Shown here in pieces: positions 28,835 through 37,105 of a stretch of DNA of 43,267 bases. This stretch comes from Candidatus Omnitrophota bacterium (GTDB lineage Bacteria > Omnitrophota > Gorgyraeia > Duberdicusellales > 4484-171), in assembly GCA_023819315.1 (NCBI GenBank), contig JAMWBQ010000003.1:1-43267 (forward strand). Reading direction: 5' to 3'. A program made the translations under genes and the position numbers. Every line of letters begins with the position of its first letter. Position 1 is the first letter of the stretch. The notes under the pieces are model-generated. The model was not told where the DNA came from. It ran no database searches and was given only the letters and a program-made list of their open reading frames with translations.

Positions 28835-29836
28835 TTAATTAATGTAACTTACACTATCTCTTATCACTAATTCGGGTTCAAGGATTATTTTTTTTATAGT
28901 TGTATCTTTCTTCTCCACTATCTCCATAAGAATATCTACACCTAACTGTGCCATTCTATCCAATGGTTGACGAACAGTAGTTAGCCCAAAAGAATCATAG
29001 ATACAACGAGGATTATCGTCGAAACCTATTATACTTAAATTACGAGGAACATTTATTCCTTTCTCCCTTACACTATGTAAAACCTCTTGAGCCATCTCAT
29101 CGCTAGCACAAAAAATAGCCGTGGGCTTCTGAGAAAGAGCTAACAATTCTTCTAAACATTTTCTTGCTTCCAAAGGTGAAAAATTAGCTAATTTTATAAT
29201 CTTTTCATCTATAGGCAAACCGTTCTTTTCTAAAGCAAACTTATAACCACTTAGTCTTTCGTAAGCACATTGCACTTTTAAATCTCCTCCTATATGGGCA
29301 ATTATTTTATGCCCATGACTAATTAAGAATTCTGTAGCTTCTACTGCCCCTTTAAAATTATCTATAGCTACAAAACTTACTTTTTGCTCCTCTAACTTTT
29401 TATTAATGACTACCGTGGGTATACCCTCTTTAAATAAACGAAGAAGTTGCTTATCATTATTTATTATATCAGCGAATATTACTCCATCTACCAGAGATGT
29501 TCTTAAATTATCTTTACCACGATAAATATTTAAGTGTAGGTCATAACCAATCTTTTCCAAAGCTATACCTACATTCCTTATTATTTCCAGAGCATAAAAA
29601 GAATAGAATATACCTTCGTAGCCGGGAATAACTAAACCTAAAGTATTTAACTTACCTCCTGCTAACCTCTGAGCAAAAACCTGAGGTTCATAATTTAGTT
29701 TTTTTATTGCTTGGGAAATCTTTTCTCTATTATTTCTCTTTAAAGATAAAGGATTGTGAAGAAAACGAGAAACACTTGCAATAGAAACACCAGCTTCTTT
29801 TGCTACATCTATAATAGTAACTTTGTGAGATCTCAC
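28835..29836 (-). CDS. LacI-family transcriptional regulator
   Basis: The 333-residue protein has an N-terminal helix-turn-helix (about 6-25; TIIDVAKEAGVSIASVSRFL), a hinge helix (QVFAQRLAGG) and a periplasmic-binding-like ligand domain with VAIDNFKG and GFDDNPRC. It starts from GTG at 29836 because the frame has a stop only a few codons upstream (the end of the previous gene) and no other start. That GTG lies in a 16-bp palindrome. It follows the coiled-coil gene by 12 bp. The ligand is likely a sugar or purine-like effector, which I cannot name; the nearby ROK sugar kinase fits a sugar. Confidence 0.92.
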   Translation of the reverse strand: MRSHKVTIIDVAKEAGVSIASVSRFLHNPLSLKRNNREKISQAIKKLNYEPQVFAQRLAGGKLNTLGLVIPGYEGIFYSFYALEIIRNVGIALEKIGYDLHLNIYRGKDNLRTSLVDGVIFADIINNDKQLLRLFKEGIPTVVINKKLEEQKVSFVAIDNFKGAVEATEFLISHGHKIIAHIGGDLKVQCAYERLSGYKFALEKNGLPIDEKIIKLANFSPLEARKCLEELLALSQKPTAIFCASDEMAQEVLHSVREKGINVPRNLSIIGFDDNPRCIYDSFGLTTVRQPLDRMAQLGVDILMEIVEKKDTTIKKIILEPELVIRDSVSYIN

Positions 29837-29838
29837 AA
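29823..29838. promoter_or_regulatory. Perfect 16-bp palindrome over the lacI-type start, possible operator
   Basis: TTGTGAGATCTCACAA is a perfect inverted repeat and contains the GTG start codon of the LacI-family gene. Its outer arms equal those of the symmetric lac operator TTGTGAGCGCTCACAA; only the central four bases differ (GATC versus GCGC region). It is probably a binding site for a LacI-type protein, perhaps this one. Confidence 0.6.
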
Positions 29839-29848
29839 GCCAAAAAAC

Positions 29849-31060
29849 TTACTTACTAATCACCTTATCGCCCTCGTTAATGGAGTAGTTAGGTTTAACC
29901 TCTTTTATATCAGCAGCAGAAATCTCCTTTCTTGTCTCAATAACTTCTATTGTTCCTATATTTGTATCACCCCTTACCACATTAAATCTCATTCCCGTTT
30001 TTATACCACTCTCTTCTCCCAAATCTATAATAACAAAATTATCGCTCTTATTAACTGCTAAAATCTCACCTTTGAGTACATTCTGACTCTGAGTCCCTAC
30101 TACTATAGGAGGTAATTCTACACTTTCTTTCTTAGGCAACGAACTTACATTCTGTTGAGGTAAAGTTTCCTTCTTCTGAGGCAAGGTAGAAACTACTTCC
30201 TCTTTACCCTTGACTATATTTGTTAGTTGGGCTTCTAATTCAGATAGTATGGATTTTTTCTCCAACATAATTCTTTCCATCTCAGATACTCTTTTCTCCA
30301 TAGCTTCTTTTCTCTCTAAAGTCTCTTTAAGTTTATTCTGGAAATTAACTTTCTCTTTATTGGCTAAAATTATCTCTTGTTTTAATCCCATATTCTCATC
30401 CCTCAATTTTGCTACCTCTTCGGAAAGTGCTCTTCTCGACTCTCTTTCCTTCACTAAATCTCTACTTATAATATCTATGGTTTTATTATTAAACGATAAA
30501 TCCTTCTCTAATCTTTCCTTCTGTTTAGTTAACTCATCTATCTTTAAACTAAGTTCTTTATTTTCTTTTTCTAATCGGCTAATTGTGGTCTTACTATCTA
30601 ATATTTCTTTCTTTAAATCCTCTAACTGAGCTTCTAATTCTGCTTTAGCCTTTACTACATCCATCCAGTAATCTTCTGAAGAAACAACCTCTTTAGAAGG
30701 AGTTTTAACTACTGTTGAACTAACTCTTCCCTCTAATTCTTTTATCTTGTTCACTAATTCTTCTTTTTCCTTTAAAACTTGTTGGTATTTTTTAGACAAT
30801 TCCTCCCTCTCATTACCCATAATAGAGAACTGAGAAGAAATAATCTCTAAATTTTTTTCTAATTCCTTCTTCTTGTCAATTAATGCTCTATACTCAGCTT
30901 TCAAAGATTCATTTTCTTCTAACAATCTTTTCTTTTCTCCTTCGTACTGAACACTTTCTTTACTTAATTTCTGAGCATCAGAATAAAATTTTATACCAAT
31001 CAAACAACAAACTATCAACAACACCAACATCAGAATTAAAGGAACTTTTTCTTTTGTCAT
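29849..31060 (-). CDS. Membrane-anchored coiled-coil protein
   Basis: The 403-residue protein has a single N-terminal membrane helix (about 7-24, VPLILMLVLLIVCCLIG) without a clear cleavage site. A long, highly charged coiled coil (about 30-275) follows, then a linker rich in Pro and Ser. A compact C-terminal beta domain (from about 325, NVLKGEILAVNKSDNFVIIDLGEESGI onward) looks like small beta-barrel domains of envelope proteins such as MreC. No enzyme motif is visible. It is likely an inner-membrane scaffold with a periplasmic part. Similar architectures recur in uncultivated Gram-negative lineages, but I cannot name the family. It lies between the ROK and LacI genes. Confidence 0.8.
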   Translation of the reverse strand: MTKEKVPLILMLVLLIVCCLIGIKFYSDAQKLSKESVQYEGEKKRLLEENESLKAEYRALIDKKKELEKNLEIISSQFSIMGNEREELSKKYQQVLKEKEELVNKIKELEGRVSSTVVKTPSKEVVSSEDYWMDVVKAKAELEAQLEDLKKEILDSKTTISRLEKENKELSLKIDELTKQKERLEKDLSFNNKTIDIISRDLVKERESRRALSEEVAKLRDENMGLKQEIILANKEKVNFQNKLKETLERKEAMEKRVSEMERIMLEKKSILSELEAQLTNIVKGKEEVVSTLPQKKETLPQQNVSSLPKKESVELPPIVVGTQSQNVLKGEILAVNKSDNFVIIDLGEESGIKTGMRFNVVRGDTNIGTIEVIETRKEISAADIKEVKPNYSINEGDKVISK

Positions 31061-31126
31061 ACCATCTCCTTTTTAAAAAAATTAAACTATAAAAAATTTA
31101 TTTTTTAAAAATTATACTACACTATT

Positions 31127-32089
31127 CTAAACAAGTAAAGAATTTTCTTTAAGAATAAGCAAACCTGCTCCTAAAGAAGCAGCATCTCTACCCAAATGTG
31201 GGAATACTATCTTTAAACCTTTTCTCATCTCATTAAAAGTGAACTCTTTAATGGCTGAATTAACTTCTTCTAAGAAAAATTCTCCTGCTTCCTCTAATCC
31301 TCCCCCAACAATTACTAAGTCGGGATTAATAAAATTAATTAAAAAAGAAATCTTTACTCCCAAAGAGAACGCTGCCTCTTTAACAATATTCTTAGCTAAA
31401 CGATCATCTTTTTTTGCTTGAGTTAATACCTCCTCGAAAGATAAATCTCCTGTAGAAGAAATTTTTTTGAGTAAGATAGTATTTTCCCCTAAAGCAATTA
31501 ACTCTTTTGCTTTTTTCACTATTCCCAGATCTAATGGCCAGGGAGAAAGAAAATAAAAATCACCTAAGGAAGAACTCATATTCTTACGAACATTTACAAA
31601 CAATTCTCCTGCTGCTCCATCCCTACCATGATAAAGATTGCCCTCTAAAATTATCCCACATCCCACTCCCGAAAACATATAAATTATATTTCTATAATCA
31701 TTAAATTTCTTTACATATTCAGCCCAAACACAAGCATTTGCATCATTCTCTATAATCACAGGTAACTTAAATTTTTCTTCAATATATTTTTTTAAAGGAA
31801 CACTTATATATACACAGGAAGAATCTACTCTCTGTGGCCAATATACCAATCCACGTCTTTTATCTACCACACCTCCTAAAGCTATACCTAAACCTTTTAT
31901 AGAAACTCTGTGCTTGGATGCCTTAGCATTAATTTTCTCAAACAAATCCAAGATAACTTCAATAGTCTTGTGCGCGGTAACTTCGTATTTTTTCTCTACC
32001 TTATCAACAATTTCCTCTTTCTCATTTAGGATAATCGCCCGTGCATCAAAAAGATTAAGTCCAATACCTATAACACCTTTCTTCTCCAT
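31127..32089 (-). CDS. ROK-family sugar kinase-like protein
   Basis: The 320-residue protein has the ROK core: GLGIALGGVVD (67-76), the catalytic aspartate in IENDANACVWAE (D116) and GVGCGIILEGNLYHGRDGAAGE (E162). It starts directly with the kinase fold and has no N-terminal winged helix, so it is not a NagC/XylR-type repressor. The CxCGxxGCxE zinc motif that usually follows GAAGE is absent. The first phosphate loop (GIGLNLFDA) also lacks the usual GGT. It may be a divergent glucokinase-like enzyme or a degenerate non-catalytic member. It heads the run with the coiled-coil and LacI-family genes. Confidence 0.82.
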   Translation of the reverse strand: MEKKGVIGIGLNLFDARAIILNEKEEIVDKVEKKYEVTAHKTIEVILDLFEKINAKASKHRVSIKGLGIALGGVVDKRRGLVYWPQRVDSSCVYISVPLKKYIEEKFKLPVIIENDANACVWAEYVKKFNDYRNIIYMFSGVGCGIILEGNLYHGRDGAAGELFVNVRKNMSSSLGDFYFLSPWPLDLGIVKKAKELIALGENTILLKKISSTGDLSFEEVLTQAKKDDRLAKNIVKEAAFSLGVKISFLINFINPDLVIVGGGLEEAGEFFLEEVNSAIKEFTFNEMRKGLKIVFPHLGRDAASLGAGLLILKENSLLV

Positions 32090-32191
32090 AAAAAAAATTA
32101 TTAATTATAAACTTAAATTTAACACTCTTATCTTAGGTGGGTATTTAATTTTCTTCCTCTGTTTAAAAATTTACTTCCCAAATAATAACAC

Positions 32192-32268
<77 letters not shown>

Positions 32269-32282
32269 AGAGTTATTTTATT

Positions 32283-32585
32283 TTATTCTTGTTTAGTAAC
32301 AATGTCAACTAATATTTCTCCTTTCTTCACCACTCCTAAATTCTGGCGAGCTAATTTCTCCCAGATAAAAGGGTCCTCTTCTAATTTCTCCATATCCTCT
32401 CTCAAATTAGCTATCTCTTTCTTCAAACTATCAATCTTTAATCTCAATCTCTCATTCTCTTCTCTTAATTTTTTTAGTCTATAGTAATCGGGAAAATAAA
32501 TAAAAAGAGCAATAAAAATTATTATAAAGATGAATAATCCCCAAACTATCAACCTCAAAAATAATCCTTTTATTCTCTCACCCAT
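32283..32585 (-). CDS. FtsB/DivIC-like septum formation initiator
   Basis: The 100-residue protein has a short cytoplasmic N-terminus, one membrane helix (about 11-32) and a coiled coil (about 35-70). The end, with EKLARQNLGVVKKGE, is the conserved family motif. FtsB/DivIC helps assemble the division-site FtsQLB complex. It stands downstream of purN by 59 bp and just before the initiator tRNA gene. Homologues of this layout are assigned FtsB or DivIC by convention. Confidence 0.85.
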   Translation of the reverse strand: MGERIKGLFLRLIVWGLFIFIIIFIALFIYFPDYYRLKKLREENERLRLKIDSLKKEIANLREDMEKLEEDPFIWEKLARQNLGVVKKGEILVDIVTKQE

Positions 32586-32644
32586 AAATTTACCCCTTGC
32601 AACAAATCGATAAAATTTATTTTTTTGTGCTTAGTAATTGTAAT

Positions 32645-33253
32645 TTAGAATTTCTCAACGATGACTCTTCTTCCCTTTATCTTTAACTTGCCATCTATAA
32701 CTAACTTTATTGCTTTAGGATATAATCTATGTTCAATACGATGAATATTCTCTTCTAACTCTTCTAAAGAGTAATCATCCTTAATTTTCAAACTCTCCTG
32801 TAAGATTATCGGACCATTATCAACTTTTCTATCTACAAAGTGGACAGTAACACCGGTAACTTTTACTCCATACTTATATGCTCTTTCAATAGCACTCTTC
32901 CCTTTAAATGCTGGTAAGAGGGAAGGGTGGATATTAAGGATTCTCTTCCTATATAGATTAACAAAATAGGGGGATAATACTCTCATAAATCCTGCTAAAA
33001 CCACTAATTTAACTCTCTCTTCTTTTAAAATCTTAACTGTCTCTTTTTCAAAATCCATAGGAGAATTAAATCTTTTTGGATCAATAAATACCTCTCTTAT
33101 ACCGTGCGTCCTTGCTCTTATCCTCACATAGGCATTTTTCTTGTCGGTAATAAGAACTTTCAAATTAGCTTTAAGATAATTGCTCTTTATTGCTTTTACA
33201 ATTGCCTCAAAATTCGTTCCTCTTCCTGAGGCAAGAACAGCAATATTAATCAT
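32645..33253 (-). CDS. purN: Phosphoribosylglycinamide formyltransferase
   Basis: PurN adds the formyl group from 10-formyltetrahydrofolate in the third step of purine synthesis. The 202-residue protein has the VLASGRGTNFEA phosphate loop (6-17) and the catalytic N107, H109 (NIHPSLLP) and D145 (VDNGPII). Its start overlaps the rseC stop by 4 bp. It has no other pur genes beside it. Confidence 0.96.
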   Translation of the reverse strand: MINIAVLASGRGTNFEAIVKAIKSNYLKANLKVLITDKKNAYVRIRARTHGIREVFIDPKRFNSPMDFEKETVKILKEERVKLVVLAGFMRVLSPYFVNLYRKRILNIHPSLLPAFKGKSAIERAYKYGVKVTGVTVHFVDRKVDNGPIILQESLKIKDDYSLEELEENIHRIEHRLYPKAIKLVIDGKLKIKGRRVIVEKF

Positions 33254-33642
33254 AATTTCCTCAAAATAATTAAATTAAAAGAATCCTTTCGCTTTTTAAC
33301 CCACGTTCTTAAAGAAAAATAGTAAATAATTAAAACTATTATAGCTATAAGGAAACTGGTTAACTCACCATATTTTTTTAGAAGCAACAAAAGGGAAATA
33401 AAAATCAGAATAGGTAAAAAAAAGGTAAGAAAACTTATAATTAGCGATTTAACCTCCTCTATCCCTATCTCTATTCTATCACCTACTTCCAAAGATAATC
33501 CCGAATTATCTAAAATAATAGTTTCTTCCTCGCTACCACAGAGAGAGGTAAAATTACAACAGGAACACAAAGCTTTCTTTTTAAACTTTATCTTTATCTT
33601 ACCATTTATTTTTTCCACAATCTCTACTACTTCTTTAACCAT
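33250..33642 (-). CDS. rseC: RseC/MucC-family membrane protein
   Basis: The 130-residue protein begins with a cytoplasmic domain that has a cysteine cluster (C26, C28, C29, C35 in CSCCNFTSLCG). Two membrane helices follow (about 67-86 and 92-109). RseC proteins are often beside rnf genes and take part in the SoxR-reducing system in E. coli; the function here is probably redox related and linked to Rnf. It overlaps rnfB by 8 bp and purN by 4 bp, so the three are translationally coupled. Confidence 0.88.
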   Translation of the reverse strand: MVKEVVEIVEKINGKIKIKFKKKALCSCCNFTSLCGSEEETIILDNSGLSLEVGDRIEIGIEEVKSLIISFLTFFLPILIFISLLLLLKKYGELTSFLIAIIVLIIYYFSLRTWVKKRKDSFNLIILRKL

Positions 33643-34432
33643 TAAAAATACATTTCGTTGGGCATTTTTCTTTTGCCTCTTTTAGGACTTTATCATCCAT
33701 AACTCTGCTATAATCTATATGGGAAATATTACCTTCAAGATAGAAAGGTGAGCCTTTAAATTTTGTGCATATGCCACAACCTATACATCCCCGTCTACAT
33801 ACATTCTTTACGTTAACTCCTCTCTCAGGATTATTACAAGCAACAAAATAGGTAGGAAAATCTTTAGAGTAAGGAACTATCTTAAAAAGATTACGTGGAC
33901 AACTCTTAACACATTTACCACAACCTATACACACCTTGTGGTCGATATAAATCCTACCGTTCTTTAAAGTTATTGCTCTAACCGGACAAACAACTACGCA
34001 ATCTCCCAATCCTAAACAGCCGTATGCACAATCAAAAATACCAATAATATTAGCTCCTTTACAGGTTTTTGGACCAAAATAAACATAAGATTTCTTTTTC
34101 TCATTTTCCTCTGCCCCACAACTATGGACTGCTACAAAACTTCTTTTTGATAATACCTCTTTTAAACCCAATGCTTTGGTTATTTCCTCATTAACAGTCT
34201 TACCAGCGGAAATACATTGAGAAAAAACTTTGGGATTCCTAACTATAGCCTCAGCGAATGCTTTACACCCGGCAAATCCACAAGCTCCGCAATTAGCTTG
34301 GGGTAAGAGATTAAATATTTTTTCTATTAAAGGGTTCTCCTCAACTTTTAACTTCTTACTCAAAAAAGCAAGAAGTAAAGCAAACCAAAAACCACTCAAC
34401 CCCAAAACTAATATTGCTGAGAGAATCTGCAT
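33635..34432 (-). CDS. rnfB: Rnf complex subunit RnfB
   Basis: RnfB carries iron-sulfur clusters and passes electrons from ferredoxin into the complex. The 265-residue protein has an N-terminal membrane helix (about 4-24), the first 4Fe-4S site (C48, C51, C56, C73) and two ferredoxin-type motifs, including CIGCGKCVKSCP. A further cysteine-rich segment lies at the C-terminus (CRRGCIGCGICTKF with KCPTKC). The E. coli protein is shorter, near 190 residues; longer multi-cluster forms are known in anaerobes such as Acetobacterium. It begins 5 bp after rnfA. Confidence 0.95.
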   Translation of the reverse strand: MQILSAILVLGLSGFWFALLLAFLSKKLKVEENPLIEKIFNLLPQANCGACGFAGCKAFAEAIVRNPKVFSQCISAGKTVNEEITKALGLKEVLSKRSFVAVHSCGAEENEKKKSYVYFGPKTCKGANIIGIFDCAYGCLGLGDCVVVCPVRAITLKNGRIYIDHKVCIGCGKCVKSCPRNLFKIVPYSKDFPTYFVACNNPERGVNVKNVCRRGCIGCGICTKFKGSPFYLEGNISHIDYSRVMDDKVLKEAKEKCPTKCIFNG

Positions 34433-34436
34433 ATAA

Positions 34437-35018
34437 CTATGCGCTAATCAATCCAGAAAAGCCCATAAATACCAAAGCAAACAAACCTGTGGTTATAAGA
34501 GTAATTGCCGCTCCTTTAAAAATAGAAGGCACATCAGCATAATCTAAATCTTCTCTTAAACTTGCCATTATCACAATTATCAAAGTGAACCCTAACCCAC
34601 CACTGAAACCATAAACTACCGCTTCTATAAAATTGTAATCTTTGGCTATCATAAAAAGTGTTGACCCTAAAATAGCACAGTTAACTGTGATAAGAGGCAA
34701 AAATATACCCAAGGATTTATAAAGAGACGGAGAAAATCTTTTCACCACCATCTCTACAATCTGGACTAAAGAAGCAATAGAGAGGATAAATACAATATAA
34801 GTCAAAAAAGTTATACCTAATTTAATCAATACCAAATGGTAAATAAGCCAGCTTATAGTATTTGCTAAAGTCATAACAAAAATAACTGCCATACCCATCC
34901 CTAAAGCAGACTCTATCTTTGCCGAAACTCCTAAAAATGGACATATTCCTAAAAAGTAGTAAAGCACAAGGTTATTGATCAAAATAGCAGAAATAAAAAT
35001 AGTGACTATATCTTTCAT
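34437..35018 (-). CDS. rnfA: Rnf complex subunit RnfA
   Basis: The 193-residue integral membrane protein has about six helices and the family's start, VTIFISAILINNLVLYYFLGICPFLG. With RnfE it forms the core that binds an iron-sulfur cluster between inverted subunits and moves ions. It overlaps rnfE by 4 bp. A CPFLG cysteine near residue 26 and the VNCAILGST segment match the usual cluster cysteines. Confidence 0.95.
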   Translation of the reverse strand: MKDIVTIFISAILINNLVLYYFLGICPFLGVSAKIESALGMGMAVIFVMTLANTISWLIYHLVLIKLGITFLTYIVFILSIASLVQIVEMVVKRFSPSLYKSLGIFLPLITVNCAILGSTLFMIAKDYNFIEAVVYGFSGGLGFTLIIVIMASLREDLDYADVPSIFKGAAITLITTGLFALVFMGFSGLISA

Positions 35019-35620
35019 CCCTTTCTCTTTATATCTATACTATTCATTATAGCTAACAGTAAACCCAAAATCAAAAATGCCCCTGCCGGTAAAACCATAA
35101 CAATTAAAGGGTTATAAGAGTTAGGTAGAATACTTATCCCTAATAGTTTACCCGAACCTAATATTTCTCTTAAAATAGCTAAAACTAATATAACCCAACT
35201 ATAACCTAATCCCATACCTAACCCATCTAACACAGAAACTAAAATAGAATTTCTTGAAGAAAAGCCCTCACATCTACCTAAAATAATACAGTTAACTATA
35301 ATAAGAGGGACATAAGGACCTAAAGCTTTACTCACCAAAGGAAACTTAGCCTTAAAGAATATATCAACTATAGTTACAAAAGTAGCTATTATTACGGCAT
35401 AAACAGCAATACGCACTTCTTGAGGAACTATCTTCCTGATTAAAGAAACAAAAAAAGCAGAACAAATAAGCACAAACATAACACCTAACCCCATAAAAAT
35501 AGCATTCATTACTGTAGTAGTGATAGCTAATGTAGAACACATGCCCAATAGCTGGCGCATTAGAGGGTTAACTTCCCATAACCCTTTGTTAAATTCTCTC
35601 TTTATATTATTTACTCTCAT
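35015..35620 (-). CDS. rnfE: Rnf complex subunit RnfE
   Basis: The 201-residue membrane protein is the paralogue of RnfA. Signatures are LWEVNPLMRQLLGMCSTLAIT near the N-terminus and IVNCIILGRCEGFSSRNS. Its cysteines (C28 and C113 region) would pair with those of RnfA around the membrane cluster. It overlaps rnfG by 14 bp and rnfA by 4 bp. Confidence 0.95.
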   Translation of the reverse strand: MRVNNIKREFNKGLWEVNPLMRQLLGMCSTLAITTTVMNAIFMGLGVMFVLICSAFFVSLIRKIVPQEVRIAVYAVIIATFVTIVDIFFKAKFPLVSKALGPYVPLIIVNCIILGRCEGFSSRNSILVSVLDGLGMGLGYSWVILVLAILREILGSGKLLGISILPNSYNPLIVMVLPAGAFLILGLLLAIMNSIDIKRKG

Positions 35621-36167
35621 TATTAATATTATCTCTTATCTCTTTTATCTTTTGATTAACAATATTTACTACCGCTTTTGAAGAGATAGTAGCACTGGTT
35701 ATTGACTGAATTTGATTAGCTTTTTTTGTGCCATCTTTGATACACTCTATTTGAGGTTGAACTTTTAATTTTTTGAATTGGTCTTTAAACAACCCCTCCT
35801 TTATTCTTCCTCCTAAACCGGGAGTCTCGGAAGATTCAATTATTTCTATGCCTTCCAGTTCATCTAAAGATTGGTTAGCCACCACTAATATTTTAATCGT
35901 GCCCTGGTAACCATTACCTTGAGCAATGAATCCATAACCTACCAACTTATTATCTTGGTCAAGGAGACGATATACATTATCATTATCCAAAATAAATTTC
36001 TCTATGCGCTTAGTTAAAGGTGACAAATTAAAAATTGCTTCTTCAATCTCTCTTCTCTGATTCTTTTCAGTCTCATCTCTTGCTAAAATATTTACTAACG
36101 ATAGTAAAAATGCACAGAGAAGACAGGTAAATGTGAGTACCGCTACTATCTTAATATTCTTTATCAT
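35607..36167 (-). CDS. rnfG: Rnf complex subunit RnfG
   Basis: The 186-residue protein has one N-terminal membrane helix (about 8-28) and a periplasmic FMN-binding domain. The covalent FMN threonine is T160 in SITSATISSKAV. The GxxTPGLGGR-like segment ESSETPGLGGRIKE is conserved. In the complex it passes electrons to or from RnfD on the outside. It begins 2 bp before rnfD's end. Confidence 0.94.
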   Translation of the reverse strand: MIKNIKIVAVLTFTCLLCAFLLSLVNILARDETEKNQRREIEEAIFNLSPLTKRIEKFILDNDNVYRLLDQDNKLVGYGFIAQGNGYQGTIKILVVANQSLDELEGIEIIESSETPGLGGRIKEGLFKDQFKKLKVQPQIECIKDGTKKANQIQSITSATISSKAVVNIVNQKIKEIRDNINNESK

Positions 36168-36169
36168 CG

Positions 36170-37105
36170 TTACCTCCTGTTAACTCCAAAGGGTAAAGGA
36201 GATGTATAACGATTAATCAAGGGTGTACACATATTCATAAAAAGTATAGCATACATCACCCCTTCGGGTAATCCACTAAAATAGCGAATAACCATTATCA
36301 GTATACCACAACCTATTCCAAAAATATACCTACCGATTTTGGTCACAGGAGTAGTTACGGGATCAGTAGCCATAAAGAAAGCTCCTAAAAGTAATCCTCC
36401 ACTAAAGAGATGAAAAAATACCGACCCATTATTAGGATTAACGAAATAAAATATAGAACTTATCCCTGTAACTGTAAGTAATAAACTCAAAGGTATACGC
36501 CAATCAGCTATTTTCCTTACCAATATGTATATACCACCGATTAGAATAGCTAATGCTGATGTTTCTCCTAAGCTACCAGAAACATTACCTATAAAAAGCT
36601 TATATATAGGGGTTATAATAAAATTAAATTTTCTTAAAGCTAAAGGGGTAGCTTGAGATATAACATCGTAAGATAATGGCTTACAGAAACTGGTAAGCAT
36701 CTTAGGATAAGCTGCCATAAGAAATGCTCTTGCCATTAATGCCGGATTGAAAATATTTGAACCTAATCCTCCAAAAATATGTTTTACTATAGCAATAGCA
36801 AAAACAGAACCTAAAACTGCAGCGTACCAGGAAGTTAGAGGTGGTAAAATTAAAGCTAAAAGTAAACCTGTAAGGAAAGCGCTAAAGTCTCTTTGCGATT
36901 GTCTCTTCTTCCTTATTTTAAATATTATTTCTTCTGTGAATACACAAGTTAAAGTGCAAATGGAAATCAATAATATCGCTCGATAATTAAAGAATACTAT
37001 AGAAGCAATTACTACGGGAACCAATCCTACAATCACCTGACGCATCAGATAAGGTGTAGTTAACTTTGATTTTAAGTGAGGCGAACTACTAACTATTAGT
37101 GACAT
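36170..37105 (-). CDS. rnfD: Rnf complex subunit RnfD
   Basis: The 311-residue protein has about eight membrane helices and a covalent FMN threonine in SQATPLAL (T153). The family segments FGGLGSNIFNPALMARAFL and GSLGETSALAIL are present. RnfD is the main membrane ion-pumping flavin subunit. It overlaps rnfC by 17 bp. The length is somewhat short compared with E. coli RnfD but normal for anaerobes. Confidence 0.95.
   Translation of the reverse strand: MSLIVSSSPHLKSKLTTPYLMRQVIVGLVPVVIASIVFFNYRAILLISICTLTCVFTEEIIFKIRKKRQSQRDFSAFLTGLLLALILPPLTSWYAAVLGSVFAIAIVKHIFGGLGSNIFNPALMARAFLMAAYPKMLTSFCKPLSYDVISQATPLALRKFNFIITPIYKLFIGNVSGSLGETSALAILIGGIYILVRKIADWRIPLSLLLTVTGISSIFYFVNPNNGSVFFHLFSGGLLLGAFFMATDPVTTPVTKIGRYIFGIGCGILIMVIRYFSGLPEGVMYAILFMNMCTPLINRYTSPLPFGVNRR

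Noticed and set aside
30210..30629. 139-codon ORF on the plus strand inside the coiled-coil gene
   Set aside because: It lies antisense to a real gene whose repetitive codons leave the other strand open; no ribosome site and no family resemblance.
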